In this document: positions 17,219-25,834 of the stretch, one piece after another
How the letters are laid out: every line of letters starts with the position of its first letter
Position numbering within the stretch: the stretch's first letter is position 1
NCBI GenBank assembly: GCA_934589705.1
Contig: CAKTOH010000008.1
Span: 16,272-80,271 of the forward strand
From: an uncultured Oscillospiraceae bacterium
GTDB taxonomy: Bacteria; Bacillota; Clostridia; Oscillospirales; Oscillospiraceae
Direction: 5' to 3'
Length of the DNA stretch: 64,000 nucleotides
Program-made: the position numbers and the translations under genes
The notes under the pieces: model-generated
The model's input: only the letters and a program-made list of their open reading frames with translations
The model's database searches: none
What the model was told of the DNA's origin: nothing

Positions 17219-17847
17219 TTGTTTTTCACCTGCTCTTCCAGTTTGTCCCGGATGGCGCTGATTTCGCCGTCCTTGAATTGATAGCTTGCCACGTTGGCAA
17301 TGAGCCGGGCACTGATGGGTACGATGGTCTCGTGAATCGCCAGATCATTTTCCTTTAAGGTGGTGCCCGTCTCAACGATATCCACAATCACATGGCTCAG
17401 GCCCAGAATGGGAGCCAGCTCAATGGAGCCGTTCAGGTGGATGATGTCGATGTCCCGGCACTTGGAAGCGTAGTAATTTCGGGCAATGTTGGGAAATTTG
17501 GTGGCAACCTTCAGGGTTTTCCCCACCGGATCCCGGAAATCCTTTTTCCCCGCCACCGCCATCCGGCACACGCCCATGCGGAGGTCGAGAAGCTCATACA
17601 CATCCGGCTGGTATTCCAGCAGAATGTCCTTGCCCACAATGCCCAGGTCTGCCGCTCCCCGCTCCACATAAATGGCCACATCCGAGGGCTTCACCCAGAA
17701 ATAGCGCACACCCTTTTCCGGGTTCTCAAAAATCAGCTTCCGACCCGGGTCTTCGATGGCCGGGCAGGGATAGCCCGCGTTTTTCAGCAGCACATAAGCC
17801 TTTTCGCCCAGACGCCCCTTGGGAAGCGCAACATTCAGCCAGTTCAT
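17215..17847 (-). CDS. hisG: ATP phosphoribosyltransferase catalytic subunit, short form
   Basis: A 210-residue short-form HisG, first enzyme of the pathway. The start at 17847 follows AGGAGGCGGCAAA and begins MNWLNVALPKGRLGEKAY. The PRPP-binding segment IVDIVETGTTLKENDLAI is present. The C-terminal regulatory domain of long HisG is lacking, which matches the presence of HisZ immediately upstream. Confidence 0.95.
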   Translation of the reverse strand: MNWLNVALPKGRLGEKAYVLLKNAGYPCPAIEDPGRKLIFENPEKGVRYFWVKPSDVAIYVERGAADLGIVGKDILLEYQPDVYELLDLRMGVCRMAVAGKKDFRDPVGKTLKVATKFPNIARNYYASKCRDIDIIHLNGSIELAPILGLSHVIVDIVETGTTLKENDLAIHETIVPISARLIANVASYQFKDGEISAIRDKLEEQVKNK

Positions 17848-18911
17848 TTTGCCGCCTCCTTCCGCAGGTCGATGAGGTTCTTCCACCGCCGGTCGGTGGG
17901 TAAGGTCGTGCTCACCAGCACACTGCCTTCTTTCGCCCCTTCCTCCGCCGCCCGGAGCAGTTCCTCCGGGTTTGCCTGCCGGTCATGGAGGATCAGGGTG
18001 TCCACGTCAAAGCTTTCGTCAGACCCGGACAGTTCCTGAAGCAAGTCCACATAGATGGCAAAGCCGATGGCCCGAGCCTTCCGACCCATTTTTCGGGGGA
18101 GCTTGTCATACTGGCCTCCGGACAGGACGCTGGCGGGGATTCCGGGCAGATACCCCCGGAAGACCACGCCGCTGTAATAGCCCAGGTCGTTGCTCACGGA
18201 AAAATCCAGCCGCACCCGGCTGCCCTGGGTCGTCAGAAGCCCCAGCAGCATCCGCAGTTGGCTCAGTGCCCTCTGCTCCTCCGCCCCCTCCAGCAGGGGG
18301 GCGATGGCTTCCAGTGCCTCCGCCCCGCCCCGGCAGGCGGCAATGGCCAGCAGCGTCCGCTCCGCCTGGGGTTTTCCCTGACAGAGGGAGCTCAACTCAT
18401 GGGTGTTCTTCTGCCGCAGGCAGGTCATGACTTTCTTCTGCTCGTCGGTGTCGAAGCCCAGCCGGTTCAGCACCGCCCCCACAAGTCCCATGTGGGAAAT
18501 ATCCAGCACATAGTTTTCCCCCAGCAGGGCAAGGCTCTTCGCCGCCAGCACCACCGCCTCGGCAATGTCGTAGTCCGTCAGATCTCCCACGCACTCTAGC
18601 CCCGCCTGCATGATCTCCCGGTAGTCCCGGTAGACATTCTCGCTGTAGTAAACCTTCTGCACCACGCCAGGGGCTTCCGGGGCGTTCTTCACGATGGAAA
18701 GCGTCACGTCCGGCTTCAGGGCCATGAGCTTGCCCCCTTCCCCGGAAAAGGTGATGATCCGATCGGAGATCAGAAAATCCTTGTTGCGCACATACAGGTC
18801 GTATTCCTCAAACTGGCTCATTTTATAGGGGGTATAGCCGTAGCGCTGGTACAGCCCCCGGAGGGCAAAAATCGCCTGCTCCTCACTTCTCCAGATCTGA
18901 TCCGTCCTCAT
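17844..18911 (-). CDS. hisZ: ATP phosphoribosyltransferase regulatory subunit
   Basis: A 355-residue paralogue of the histidyl-tRNA synthetase catalytic core, which activates short HisG and mediates histidine feedback. The class II synthetase-like segments FEEYDLYV...FLISDRIITFSGEGGKLMALKPDVTLSIVKN and GGQYDKL are visible, and no anticodon-binding domain is present. I prefer the ATG at 18911 over a TTG six bases earlier. It overlaps the yerC end by 29 bases and hisG by four. Confidence 0.92.
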   Translation of the reverse strand: MRTDQIWRSEEQAIFALRGLYQRYGYTPYKMSQFEEYDLYVRNKDFLISDRIITFSGEGGKLMALKPDVTLSIVKNAPEAPGVVQKVYYSENVYRDYREIMQAGLECVGDLTDYDIAEAVVLAAKSLALLGENYVLDISHMGLVGAVLNRLGFDTDEQKKVMTCLRQKNTHELSSLCQGKPQAERTLLAIAACRGGAEALEAIAPLLEGAEEQRALSQLRMLLGLLTTQGSRVRLDFSVSNDLGYYSGVVFRGYLPGIPASVLSGGQYDKLPRKMGRKARAIGFAIYVDLLQELSGSDESFDVDTLILHDRQANPEELLRAAEEGAKEGSVLVSTTLPTDRRWKNLIDLRKEAAK

Positions 18912-19203
18912 TGGCAATGCTCTCTTTCTTCAGATTGTCCAGGGTTTTCCGATAGCCGATGCCGTAGTTCAGGCACCGGTTCACCCGGCTGATGGTAGCG
19001 GAGCTGGCTCCCGTTTCCTCGGAAACCTCCAGATAGTTCCGTCCCTCATCCAGCAGGGCCGCCACCCGGAACCGCTGGGCAATGGACTGCAATTCCTTGA
19101 TCGTACAGATATCCTCAAAAAACGCCCGGCAGTCGGCGGGGGTTTTCAGGGTCAGAATGGCGTCGTAAAACAGTTCCTCGTCCCGGTGTCGAATTTTCTC
19201 CAT
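18883..19203 (-). CDS. YerC/YecD-type TrpR-family regulator heading the his operon
   Basis: A 106-residue DNA-binding protein of the TrpR superfamily (YerC/YecD group). The ATG at 19203 follows AAAGGAAAC; a GTG 33 bases earlier lacks a ribosome site. The helix-turn-helix is seen in RFRVAALLDEGRNYLEVSEETGASSATISRVNRCLNYG. Position as first gene of the his operon, behind a promoter covered by a palindrome, suggests it is the histidine-responsive repressor (HisR-type) and autoregulates. Function is inference from context and family; direct binding is not shown here. Confidence 0.85.
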   Translation of the reverse strand: MEKIRHRDEELFYDAILTLKTPADCRAFFEDICTIKELQSIAQRFRVAALLDEGRNYLEVSEETGASSATISRVNRCLNYGIGYRKTLDNLKKESIANEDGSDLEK

Positions 19204-19237
19204 AGCTGCTTTGTTTCCTTTCGATGTTGTTTTCACT

Positions 19238-19266
19238 ACTTTAACACTTTACTCCATTAAAGTCAA
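19238..19266 (-). promoter_or_regulatory. his operon promoter with embedded operator
   Basis: On the minus strand TTGACT (19261-19266), 17-base spacer and TAAAGT (19238-19243). Embedded is the perfect palindrome ACTTTA-ATGGAG-TAAAGT (19246-19263), and the -10 box repeats the TAAAGT half-site. A dimeric regulator bound here would block RNA polymerase. Confidence 0.75.
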
Positions 19267-19306
19267 GCACAATCTACAAATTCTGTTTTCCATTTTTGGA
19301 AAATCT

Positions 19307-19336
19307 GTATAACCCCCGGAAAAGCTGCCCATAATC
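19307..19336 (+). promoter_or_regulatory. Candidate forespore (sigma-G/F-type) promoter of spoIIQ
   Basis: GTATA (19307-19311), 18-base spacer, CATAATC (19330-19336). This matches the Bacillus sigma-G pattern GHATR-18-CATNHTA at all but one position. No good sigma-A boxes are seen here. Confidence 0.45.
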
Positions 19337-19357
19337 AGCCTCGGAGGTGCTTATTCA

Positions 19358-20035
19358 ATGAGCGACAACAAACGTTCCCGCCGCGGCGGTCAGGGCTACT
19401 ACATAGCCCTGATTCTGTGCGCCGCGGCAATCGGAATCACAGGCTATGTATACCACAGAAACACCAATCTCCCGGAGCCCGTTTCCCAGACGGAGACGGC
19501 GGCGGAGGTTCCCGCCCTGGGTACCCAGACGGAGGATGTGCCCGTCATCGCCACCCAGCCCCCGAAAGTGGCCACCGGCACAGCCCCGGCGGCCACCACG
19601 CCCCCGGCGGAGAAAAAGCCCATGCAGACCATGTCCCCGGTAGCCGGGGAGAGTATCTTCGGCTACTCCATGGAGGCGCTGAGCTACAACCAGACCACCC
19701 GGGACTGGCGGGTGCACAACGGGGTCGATCTGGCGGCGGAGCCGGGAACCCAGGTGGCAGCCGCCGCCGACGGGGCGGTGGCCACGGTTTACGAGGATGA
19801 CGCCATGGGTACCACGGTGGTCATCCGCCACCAGGACGGCTATACCACCCGGTACGCTTCTCTTGCCAAGAATCCTCTGGTAAAGCCCGGGGACGCGGTA
19901 ACCATGGGCCAGCCCATCGGCTACGCTTCCGACACCGCGTTGGTGGAGAGCACCCTGGGAAGCCACGTCCACTTCGGGGTCACCAAAAATGATACCCCGG
20001 TAGACCCGGCGGAATTCCTGAGCATCGGCAAATAA
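19358..20035 (+). CDS. spoIIQ: SpoIIQ-like M23 metallopeptidase
   Basis: A 225-residue protein with one N-terminal membrane segment (about 13-32), a Pro/Thr-rich linker (about 40-95) and a LytM/M23 domain. Both zinc-binding motifs are intact: H120-x3-D124 (HNGVD) and H203-x-H205 (HVHFG). SpoIIQ sits in the forespore membrane and contacts SpoIIIAH across the intermembrane space during engulfment; clostridial forms keep an active site that Bacillus SpoIIQ has lost. The start follows CGGAGGTG. A generic M23 peptidase is the alternative, but architecture, size and the forespore-type promoter favour SpoIIQ. Confidence 0.75.
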   Translation: MSDNKRSRRGGQGYYIALILCAAAIGITGYVYHRNTNLPEPVSQTETAAEVPALGTQTEDVPVIATQPPKVATGTAPAATTPPAEKKPMQTMSPVAGESIFGYSMEALSYNQTTRDWRVHNGVDLAAEPGTQVAAAADGAVATVYEDDAMGTTVVIRHQDGYTTRYASLAKNPLVKPGDAVTMGQPIGYASDTALVESTLGSHVHFGVTKNDTPVDPAEFLSIGK

Positions 20036-20047
20036 GAAAAAGCAGTG

Positions 20048-20078
20048 CAAGGGCGGCCATCGGCCGCCCTTGTGTCTT
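20048..20078 (+). terminator. Terminator of spoIIQ
   Basis: 11-bp stem CAAGGGCGGCC with loop ATC, followed by TGTCTTTG. Confidence 0.75.
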
Positions 20079-20111
20079 TGTCCCGGTTCCTTCTGAGCCC
20101 CCATATATCGC

Positions 20112-20532
20112 ATGTCATTGCGAACCAGCGCGCACGCTGGTGTGGCCCCCTCTGGGGATTCCCTCCGGTCACAATCCGTAACCCAAAGCCCTCCCCGTGG
20201 GGCAATGACACCGTATCTTTCAGGCTTTTTTCGATAAACCACCCATAGCAAGCCGAAGTATTCTGACGCAGTTTGTTGGGGCGGCCGGGGGGTACTTAGG
20301 GGGGCGGCTGTTCGGCAGCGCCCCCTAAGCCGGCTTCTTCTCAATGTTCTTGCCGGGACAAGAACATTGCCCCCGGAGGGACCTGCATTGAAACATTGAT
20401 TGAGGGCAGAAATATACGCACAGGCTTTCGCCTTGGGCCGATGAGGGCATCGGCCCCTACTGATTCTATTAAGGCTTCCGGAATATCCGGGGGATTGCCA
20501 CACCAGCGTGCGCGCTGGTTCGCAATGACATC
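20112..20532. repeat. Repeat mosaic with several strong hairpins between spoIIQ and the EF-G-like gene
   Basis: A GTCATTGCGAACCAGCG unit (from about 20116) and its inverted partner (about 20490-20532) enclose a CTTAGGGGG.../GCCCCCTAAG hairpin (about 20294-20330), a perfect 10-bp stem AATGTTCTTG/CAAGAACATT (about 20344-20369) and GGGCCGATG/CATCGGCCC (about 20436-20457). No gene is supported in this stretch. Confidence 0.6.
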
Positions 20533-20677
20533 CTTCTATTTCGGCGTGTACATCATTCGCCGCGCCCGGAGGTTGTGCACCACTACAAAAATCGCATCTA
20601 AAAATTGTGTGTTTTGCACAGGAAATCATGTGTCCTCGGCGGGAATCACCCTATTTTGCATTTTGACGAAAAAAGAA

Positions 20678-20706
20678 TTGCAATCGCCGCTCCTTTCGTG
20701 TATAAT
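20678..20706 (+). promoter_or_regulatory. Promoter of the EF-G-like gene
   Basis: TTGCAA (20678-20683), 17-base spacer and TATAAT (20701-20706). Confidence 0.75.
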
Positions 20707-20782
20707 GTCTGTATTGCGGTGCCAGGCACCCAAGCAAAGTCGTACGGAAGAACTGTCTTCCCGAAAGGAGTATTTGACCACT

Positions 20783-22843
20783 ATGTATACTGTTAACTCG
20801 ATTCGTAACATCTGTCTGCTGGGTCACAGCGGCAGCGGAAAAACCGCCCTGGCGGAAAGCTTACTGTACATGATCGGTGCCATCGACCGGATCGGCAAGA
20901 ATGCCGACGGCAACACCGTTTGCGACTATGATCCGGAGGAAATCAAGCGCCAGATTTCCATCTCCACCTCCGTGGTGCCTCTGGAATATAAGAATATCCG
21001 CATCAACCTGCTGGACACCCCCGGTGCCTTTGACTTCTCCGGTGCGGTGATGGAGGCTCTCCGGGCTGCCGATGCCGCGATTCTGGTCTGCTCTGCCAAG
21101 GACGGTATCACCGTTGGCTTCGAGAAGGCCTGGAAGTACTGCGAAGAGCGCAATATGCCCCGGTTCGTCTACATCTCCAAGGTGGACGAGGATCATTCCG
21201 ACTACAACGCCACCTTCGAGGCTCTGCGTGCCAAGTACGGCAACAAGATCGCCCCCGTGGTGGTGCCCATCTGGGACGGCTCCCACCGGGTCACCGGCAT
21301 CATCGATGTGCTCAACAAGCGCGCCTACGAAATGCAGAAGCTGAAGCGGGTGGAAATTGAGGTTCCCGAGGACAAGCTGCCCGTTATCGAGGAATTCAAT
21401 GACGCGCTGAAGGAAGCCGTTGCCGAAACCGATGAAGCCCTGATGGATCGTTTCTTCGAGGGCGACGAGTTCACCTACCGGGAAATGCTGGACGGCCTAC
21501 ACAAGGGCGTGAAGGAGCTGAGCCTGTTCCCCGTGCTCTGCGGCTCCGGTGTCACCTGCCTGGGCAGCCTGATGCTCATGGATCACATCATCGACCTGCT
21601 GCCCAACCCTGCCGAGGGCAACTATCACAAGGCCACCAATGCCGACGGCGAGACCGAGGAATTCGTAGTCTCCCCCGGCGGCGTGCCCTCCGCCTTCGTC
21701 TGGAAGACCGTCTCCGATCAGTACGGCAAGTACTCCTACATCAAGGTTCTGTCCGGTGAGATCACTCCGGATACCGTTCTCGTCAACGCCCGCACCGGCG
21801 ATACCGAGAAGCTGGGCCGCCTGTACACCATGTGCGGCAAGAAGGCCACCGAGGTCAAGGCTCTGGGCTGCGGCGACATCGGCGCCATCGGCAAGATGGA
21901 CAAAGTCAAGACCGGCGACACCCTGTGCGACCCCAGAAAGGTTGTCTCCCTGAAGCAGATTCCCTACGCCCCCGCCTGCTATTCCATGGCCATCGCCCCC
22001 AAGACCAAGGGTCAGGAGGACAAGGTGGGTGCCGGCCTGAACCGGCTGAACGAGGAGGATCCCTCCTTCCATCTGGTGAACAACGCCGAAACCAAGCAGC
22101 TGGTGCTGTCCGGCCTGGGCGATCAGCAGCTGGATGTGCTGGTTTCCAAGCTGAAGAGCCGCTTTGGCGTGGATGCTGTTCTGATGCCCGCCAAGGTTGC
22201 CTATCGGGAAAAGATCAAGAAAACCGTTCAGGCCCACGGTCGTCACAAGAAGCAGACCGGCGGCTCCGGTCAGTTCGGCGATGTGTGGATTCGCTTTGAG
22301 CCTCAGGACGAGCAGGACGGCCTGATCTTCGCCGAGGAGGTCTTCGGCGGCAGCGTGCCCCGGAACTTCTATCCCGCGGTAGAAAAGGGTCTCCAGGAAG
22401 CGGTTCAGAAGGGCCCCCTGGCAGGCTATCCCCTGGTCGGTCTGAAGGCCGTGCTGTACGACGGCTCCTACCACCCCGTGGACTCCAACGAAATGGCCTT
22501 CAAGATGGCCGCCATCCTGGCCTACAAGGAAGCCATGCCCAACGCCAACCCCACCATTCTGGAGCCCATCGGCGCACTGGCCGTCACCGTGCCCGAAGCC
22601 TATGTGGGCGATGTGATGGGCGACCTGAGCAAGCGCCGTGGCCGTCCCATGGGCATGACCCCCGACCATGACGGCAACACCGTCATTGAGGCCGAGGTTC
22701 CCATGGCTGAGATGGGCAGCTACACCATCGACCTGCGGGCTATGACCCAGGCTCGGGGCAGCTTCACCCTGGACTTCGTCCGCTATGAGGAAGTGCCCAA
22801 GGCCAACCAGGCCAAGATCATCGCCGACGCCAAGGAAGAGTAA
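20783..22843 (+). CDS. EF-G-like translational GTPase (second EF-G type)
   Basis: A 686-residue translation-factor GTPase with EF-G domain order. G1 is GHSGSGKTA (residue 14 on), G3 DTPGAFDFSG, G4 SKVD in place of the usual NKxD, followed by a domain II, the GGSGQFGDVWIRFEP domain IV region, and a C-terminal RRGRPMGM domain V segment. The N-terminus and SKVD are typical of the paralogous EF-G-like group rather than housekeeping FusA. Its role is not settled; ribosome rescue or conditional elongation are possible. The ATG at 20783 follows GAAAGGAG. Monocistronic, with its own promoter and terminator. Confidence 0.85.
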   Translation: MYTVNSIRNICLLGHSGSGKTALAESLLYMIGAIDRIGKNADGNTVCDYDPEEIKRQISISTSVVPLEYKNIRINLLDTPGAFDFSGAVMEALRAADAAILVCSAKDGITVGFEKAWKYCEERNMPRFVYISKVDEDHSDYNATFEALRAKYGNKIAPVVVPIWDGSHRVTGIIDVLNKRAYEMQKLKRVEIEVPEDKLPVIEEFNDALKEAVAETDEALMDRFFEGDEFTYREMLDGLHKGVKELSLFPVLCGSGVTCLGSLMLMDHIIDLLPNPAEGNYHKATNADGETEEFVVSPGGVPSAFVWKTVSDQYGKYSYIKVLSGEITPDTVLVNARTGDTEKLGRLYTMCGKKATEVKALGCGDIGAIGKMDKVKTGDTLCDPRKVVSLKQIPYAPACYSMAIAPKTKGQEDKVGAGLNRLNEEDPSFHLVNNAETKQLVLSGLGDQQLDVLVSKLKSRFGVDAVLMPAKVAYREKIKKTVQAHGRHKKQTGGSGQFGDVWIRFEPQDEQDGLIFAEEVFGGSVPRNFYPAVEKGLQEAVQKGPLAGYPLVGLKAVLYDGSYHPVDSNEMAFKMAAILAYKEAMPNANPTILEPIGALAVTVPEAYVGDVMGDLSKRRGRPMGMTPDHDGNTVIEAEVPMAEMGSYTIDLRAMTQARGSFTLDFVRYEEVPKANQAKIIADAKEE

Positions 22844-22850
22844 TATTTGC

Positions 22851-22891
22851 AAAAATGCCGGCCGCGGTTGTTCCCGCGGCTGGCATTTTTT
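22851..22891 (+). terminator. Terminator of the EF-G-like gene
   Basis: 17-bp stem AAAAATGCCGGCCGCGG with one mismatch and loop TTGTTC, ending in a run of T. Confidence 0.9.
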
Positions 22892-22936
22892 AGGGAATAT
22901 CGAATTGTGAATGATTTTGACGGACTACCGTACAGC

Positions 22937-23175
22937 GCATGTCATTGCGAACCAGTGGTGCTCCGCGCAGCGAATCTAAAATAACAATGACTGCCGGTGG
23001 CAGTCATACCTTAATGTAGCTCACACTGGTGTGGCTCCCTCCGGGGATTCCCGCCGGTCACAATCCCCGGTTCTTCCGAAAGCCCCGAAAAAACTCGTAG
23101 GGGTCGATGCCCACATCGACCCTTGTCATCGGAAATACCAGCAGGCCGATGAGGGAATCGGCTCCTACAAGCGTT
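22937..23175. repeat. Repeat mosaic between the EF-G-like gene and ilvE
   Basis: Contains a GTCATTGCGAACCAGTGGT half unit, the GCTCCGCGCAGCGAAT and TGACTGCCGGTGGCAGTCAT modules seen near 11500 and 31640, the CACACTGGTGTGG half unit, and GGGTCGATG/CATCGACCC plus CCGATGAGGGAATCGG stem modules (23096-23165). No gene is supported. Confidence 0.6.
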
Positions 23176-23195
23176 CCACCGCAATCCCAAACACA

Positions 23196-23232
23196 AAAAG
23201 ATTCCCCGGAATGCTCTCGCATTCCGGGGAAT
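23196..23232 (-). terminator. Terminator of ilvE
   Basis: 14-bp stem ATTCCCCGGAATGC with loop TCTC; on the minus strand it is followed by CTTTTTGTGT. Confidence 0.85.
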
Positions 23233-23252
23233 TGTCATAGATTTGTGCTTAC

Positions 23253-24263
23253 TCAGTCGATCACCTGAATCCAGCCCTTGGGGGCCTCAATGCGCCCCAT
23301 CTGGATGCCGGTCAGGGTGTCGTACAGCTTCTGGATGGTGGGGCCCATGCCGACGTAGTGAATCTCCTTGCCGTGATCCACAATGGTGCCCAGGGGAGAG
23401 ATGACGGCGGCGGTGCCGCACAGGCCGGCCTCGGTGAAGTCGCCCAGCTCGGTCAGTGCCACGGGACGCTCCTCCACTTCCATGCCCAGGTACTCCTTGG
23501 CCACATACACCAGAGAGCGGCGGGTGATGGAGGGCAGGATGGAGTCGGACTTGGGGGTGACCAGGGTGTTGCCCTTGACGAAAATCACGTTGGCGCCGCC
23601 GGTCTCCTCAATGTGGGTGCGGGTGGCAGCGTCCACATAGATGTTCTCGTCGAAGCCCTTCTCGTGGGCATCCACAATGTTATAAAGGCTCATGGCGTAG
23701 TTCAGACCGGCCTTCACGTCGCCGGTGCCCCGGGGAGCTGCCCGGTCAAGGTCAGAGATCCGGACGGTCAGGGGACGGACGCCGCCCTTGAAGTAGGGGC
23801 CTACAGGGGTGCCGAAAACCCGGAACTGATACTCGCTGGCAGGCTTGACCCCGATGACCGCGTCAATGCCGAACATATAGGGGCGGATGTACAGGGTCGC
23901 GCCGGAGCCGTAGGGGGGCACCCAGGCCTCGTTGGCACGGATGGTCTGAACAACGGCATCCACGAACTTGTCCTCGGGATAGACGGGCATCTTCAGACGC
24001 TCACAGGACTTTGCCATCCGGGCGGCGTTCAGGTCGGGACGGAAGCAGACGATCCGGCCGTCCTCGGCGGTGTAGGCCTTCATGCCCTCAAAGCAGGTCT
24101 GGGCATACTGCAAAACGCCGGCGCACTCGCTCATGGTGATCATGTTGTCGTCGGTCAGGCAGCCCGCATCCCAGGCGCCGTCCTTGTAATTGGCGACGAA
24201 GCGCTTGTCGGTCTTGACATAGCCAAAGCCCAGGCTGCTCCAGTCAATGTTCTTCTTTTCCAT
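23253..24263 (-). CDS. ilvE: Branched-chain amino acid aminotransferase
   Basis: A 336-residue fold-type IV PLP transaminase catalysing the last step of Ile, Leu and Val synthesis with glutamate. CFEGMKAY is the family start signature, KAGLNYAMSLYN carries the PLP Lys region, EETGGANVIFV and LCGTAAVISPLG are cofactor-phosphate segments. The start at 24263 follows AGGAGGGTG. It is separate from the main ilv/leu operon, which begins 8 kb away on the other strand, with the phage module between. Confidence 0.93.
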   Translation of the reverse strand: MEKKNIDWSSLGFGYVKTDKRFVANYKDGAWDAGCLTDDNMITMSECAGVLQYAQTCFEGMKAYTAEDGRIVCFRPDLNAARMAKSCERLKMPVYPEDKFVDAVVQTIRANEAWVPPYGSGATLYIRPYMFGIDAVIGVKPASEYQFRVFGTPVGPYFKGGVRPLTVRISDLDRAAPRGTGDVKAGLNYAMSLYNIVDAHEKGFDENIYVDAATRTHIEETGGANVIFVKGNTLVTPKSDSILPSITRRSLVYVAKEYLGMEVEERPVALTELGDFTEAGLCGTAAVISPLGTIVDHGKEIHYVGMGPTIQKLYDTLTGIQMGRIEAPKGWIQVID

Positions 24264-24395
24264 AGGGAACACCCTCCTGATTTTGATTGATTGCTTCATT
24301 TTACCACCGGATTTCCCGAAGGTCAATAGAAACCTGCAATTTTTGTTTCTTTCTGGCGGACACATGCCCACAGTCCGGAGCCCAGCGCCAATGCG

Positions 24396-24424
24396 CAAAA
24401 AGGGCAGGCCCTTCGGCCTGCCCT
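24396..24424 (-). terminator. Terminator of the phage head operon
   Basis: 10-bp stem AGGGCAGGCC with loop CTTC; on the minus strand followed by TTTTTGCGC. It separates the phage genes from ilvE. Confidence 0.8.
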
Positions 24425-24439
24425 CCCAGGAAATAGCCC

Positions 24440-24802
24440 CTATTTCGGCACAATGCCGTTGGTCAGTGCCTGGGTGAAGGTGAATTTATAATCCACCACG
24501 TTCTCCTTCGGCCCCTGGGTCAGCTCCAGCCCCGTAAAATAGCAGTACCGGATTCCCCACAGCGGATGCTCCAGATTTCCCGGAGTTTCGTCCTCCAGCA
24601 GCTCCTGGAGTCTCTGATACTGGGCGTAGGCATCGGGACCATAGAAGGTGCCCTCGCCGGTAATGGTTCGTTTCAGCTCTCCGATGCCGTCGAAATAGCT
24701 GACGCCGCTTTCGGTGTGATACTGGGGATCCCGACTGGCCTTCTCCACATAGGTGTGTGGATTCCGGGGCCAGACGTAGTCCTTATAGCTCAGAAAGTCC
24801 AT
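24440..24802 (-). CDS. Small phage structural protein, DNA-circulation/baseplate-like domain
   Basis: A 120-residue protein ending the phage operon. The stretch ITGEGTFYGPDAYAQYQRLQELLEDETPGNLEHPLWG resembles the compact domain of phage proteins annotated as DNA circulation or baseplate-associated (pattern G-x-DA-x2-Q...L...G-L-x-HP-x-G). The match is by eye and weak. Its start overlaps the previous gene by 20 bases. If correct it is the only hint of tail-side function in the module. Confidence 0.5.
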   Translation of the reverse strand: MDFLSYKDYVWPRNPHTYVEKASRDPQYHTESGVSYFDGIGELKRTITGEGTFYGPDAYAQYQRLQELLEDETPGNLEHPLWGIRYCYFTGLELTQGPKENVVDYKFTFTQALTNGIVPK

Positions 24803-25505
24803 CTTTCAGCTCCTTTCTGCCCAAAGCGATGCCCTTGTGCACCCGCCGCAGGCCGGATTTCGTATACTCCCGGTAGACGGTCTGGAAGCTGCAGCCCGTG
24901 AATTCCTCGCTGAGGTTTTCGGTACTCAGCTTCAAAGTGAAGCTGTCCGGCGGCTCCCGGGTAATGCCGGAGCCTGCGGGAATCAGCTCCTCCACCTCGA
25001 TCGTCCAGTAATGACTTCCCTCGCTGACGCCCGTAGGCACCGGCTCTCCCATGACGAACTCCGTCCGTCTTCCGGTCTGCTCCTCGATTCGGATGCCCGT
25101 CACGAACCGGTAGTAGAGCTCATCCATGTAGCAGTAGAAGCCCGGCCAGATCTCGCAGCTGTCGTCCTCGGTGGTGCCGACGAAGGTAGCCTGCACGTTC
25201 ACCACATACACCTGGGACACCCCGTCATAGGTGCACCCGTTCTGAACGCACACCGCACCGGCCCACCGGAGAATTTCCGTGGCCCGCAGGGCCTCCACCT
25301 CGCAGGCGGTACCTCCGATGGAGGCTGGGCTGATGACGCTGACCCCCATGGTCACCGTCAGATTGGCCCTGTCCACCTTTTCGATGTGTACCGTGGCCAC
25401 GGTGTCCTGAATTTGGGGAAACTGCTGCCCCGGGAAGGCCACATCCGCCCGGAATCCCGCCTGGCGCAGACGCCTAAGCACTAGCTCAAGGATCGAATAC
25501 CCCAT
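24783..25505 (-). CDS. Phage structural protein of unknown class
   Basis: A 240-residue protein; start chosen at MGYSILELVLRRLRQAG (25505) after GGGAGTG. The N-terminal half looks like a head-tail completion or tail-terminator type fold (beta-rich, TVATVHIEKVDRANLTVTMGVSVIS). The C-terminal half (about 150-240, VEELIPAGSGITREPP...REYTKSGLRRVHKGIALGRKE) reads like a second small domain. It could be a fusion of two small phage proteins. It lies after the connector genes, overlapping one by 25 bases. No confident family. Confidence 0.5.
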   Translation of the reverse strand: MGYSILELVLRRLRQAGFRADVAFPGQQFPQIQDTVATVHIEKVDRANLTVTMGVSVISPASIGGTACEVEALRATEILRWAGAVCVQNGCTYDGVSQVYVVNVQATFVGTTEDDSCEIWPGFYCYMDELYYRFVTGIRIEEQTGRRTEFVMGEPVPTGVSEGSHYWTIEVEELIPAGSGITREPPDSFTLKLSTENLSEEFTGCSFQTVYREYTKSGLRRVHKGIALGRKELKDGLSEL

Positions 25506-25831
25506 GTGTCGTTCACTCCCTTCTCTACGCACAGCCCCCACTGATACAGAGGCTGATTCTGATAGTAGTAGGGCTCCACCCGGCGGAACACATAGCTTTT
25601 GCTCCCCAATGTCAGGGTGTCCCCCTCATGGATTACCGCCTCCATGGGCCCCAGGAACAGATACTGCCCCCGGGAAACCGCCCCCATGGGCGAGGCCACG
25701 GACTCCATGCTCTGCCAGCTTTTGGTGTTCACCGCCTGGAAAAAGCCCCGGATGGTGATCTCCCCAAAGATGCCGGTGACGGTCATGTCCGTGCCGTATC
25801 GGCTCATCAGCCGCTCCAGCTCCGTCCGCAT
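25481..25831 (-). CDS. Probable head-tail connector/adaptor protein
   Basis: A 116-residue protein MRTELERLMSRYGTDMTVTG... followed by beta-strands (YLFLGPMEAVIHEGDTLTLGSKSYVFRRVEPYYY). Size, position after the capsid gene, and the pattern of a short helix followed by a barrel with LGSKSYVFRRVEPY fit head-closure or adaptor proteins of siphophages. Function is inferred from gene order. Confidence 0.5.
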   Translation of the reverse strand: MRTELERLMSRYGTDMTVTGIFGEITIRGFFQAVNTKSWQSMESVASPMGAVSRGQYLFLGPMEAVIHEGDTLTLGSKSYVFRRVEPYYYQNQPLYQWGLCVEKGVNDTWGIRSLS

Positions 25832-25834
25832 TTC

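Noticed and set aside
20396-20782. N-terminal extension of the EF-G-like protein
   Set aside because: It reads through repeat DNA and the promoter; the family start is at 20783.
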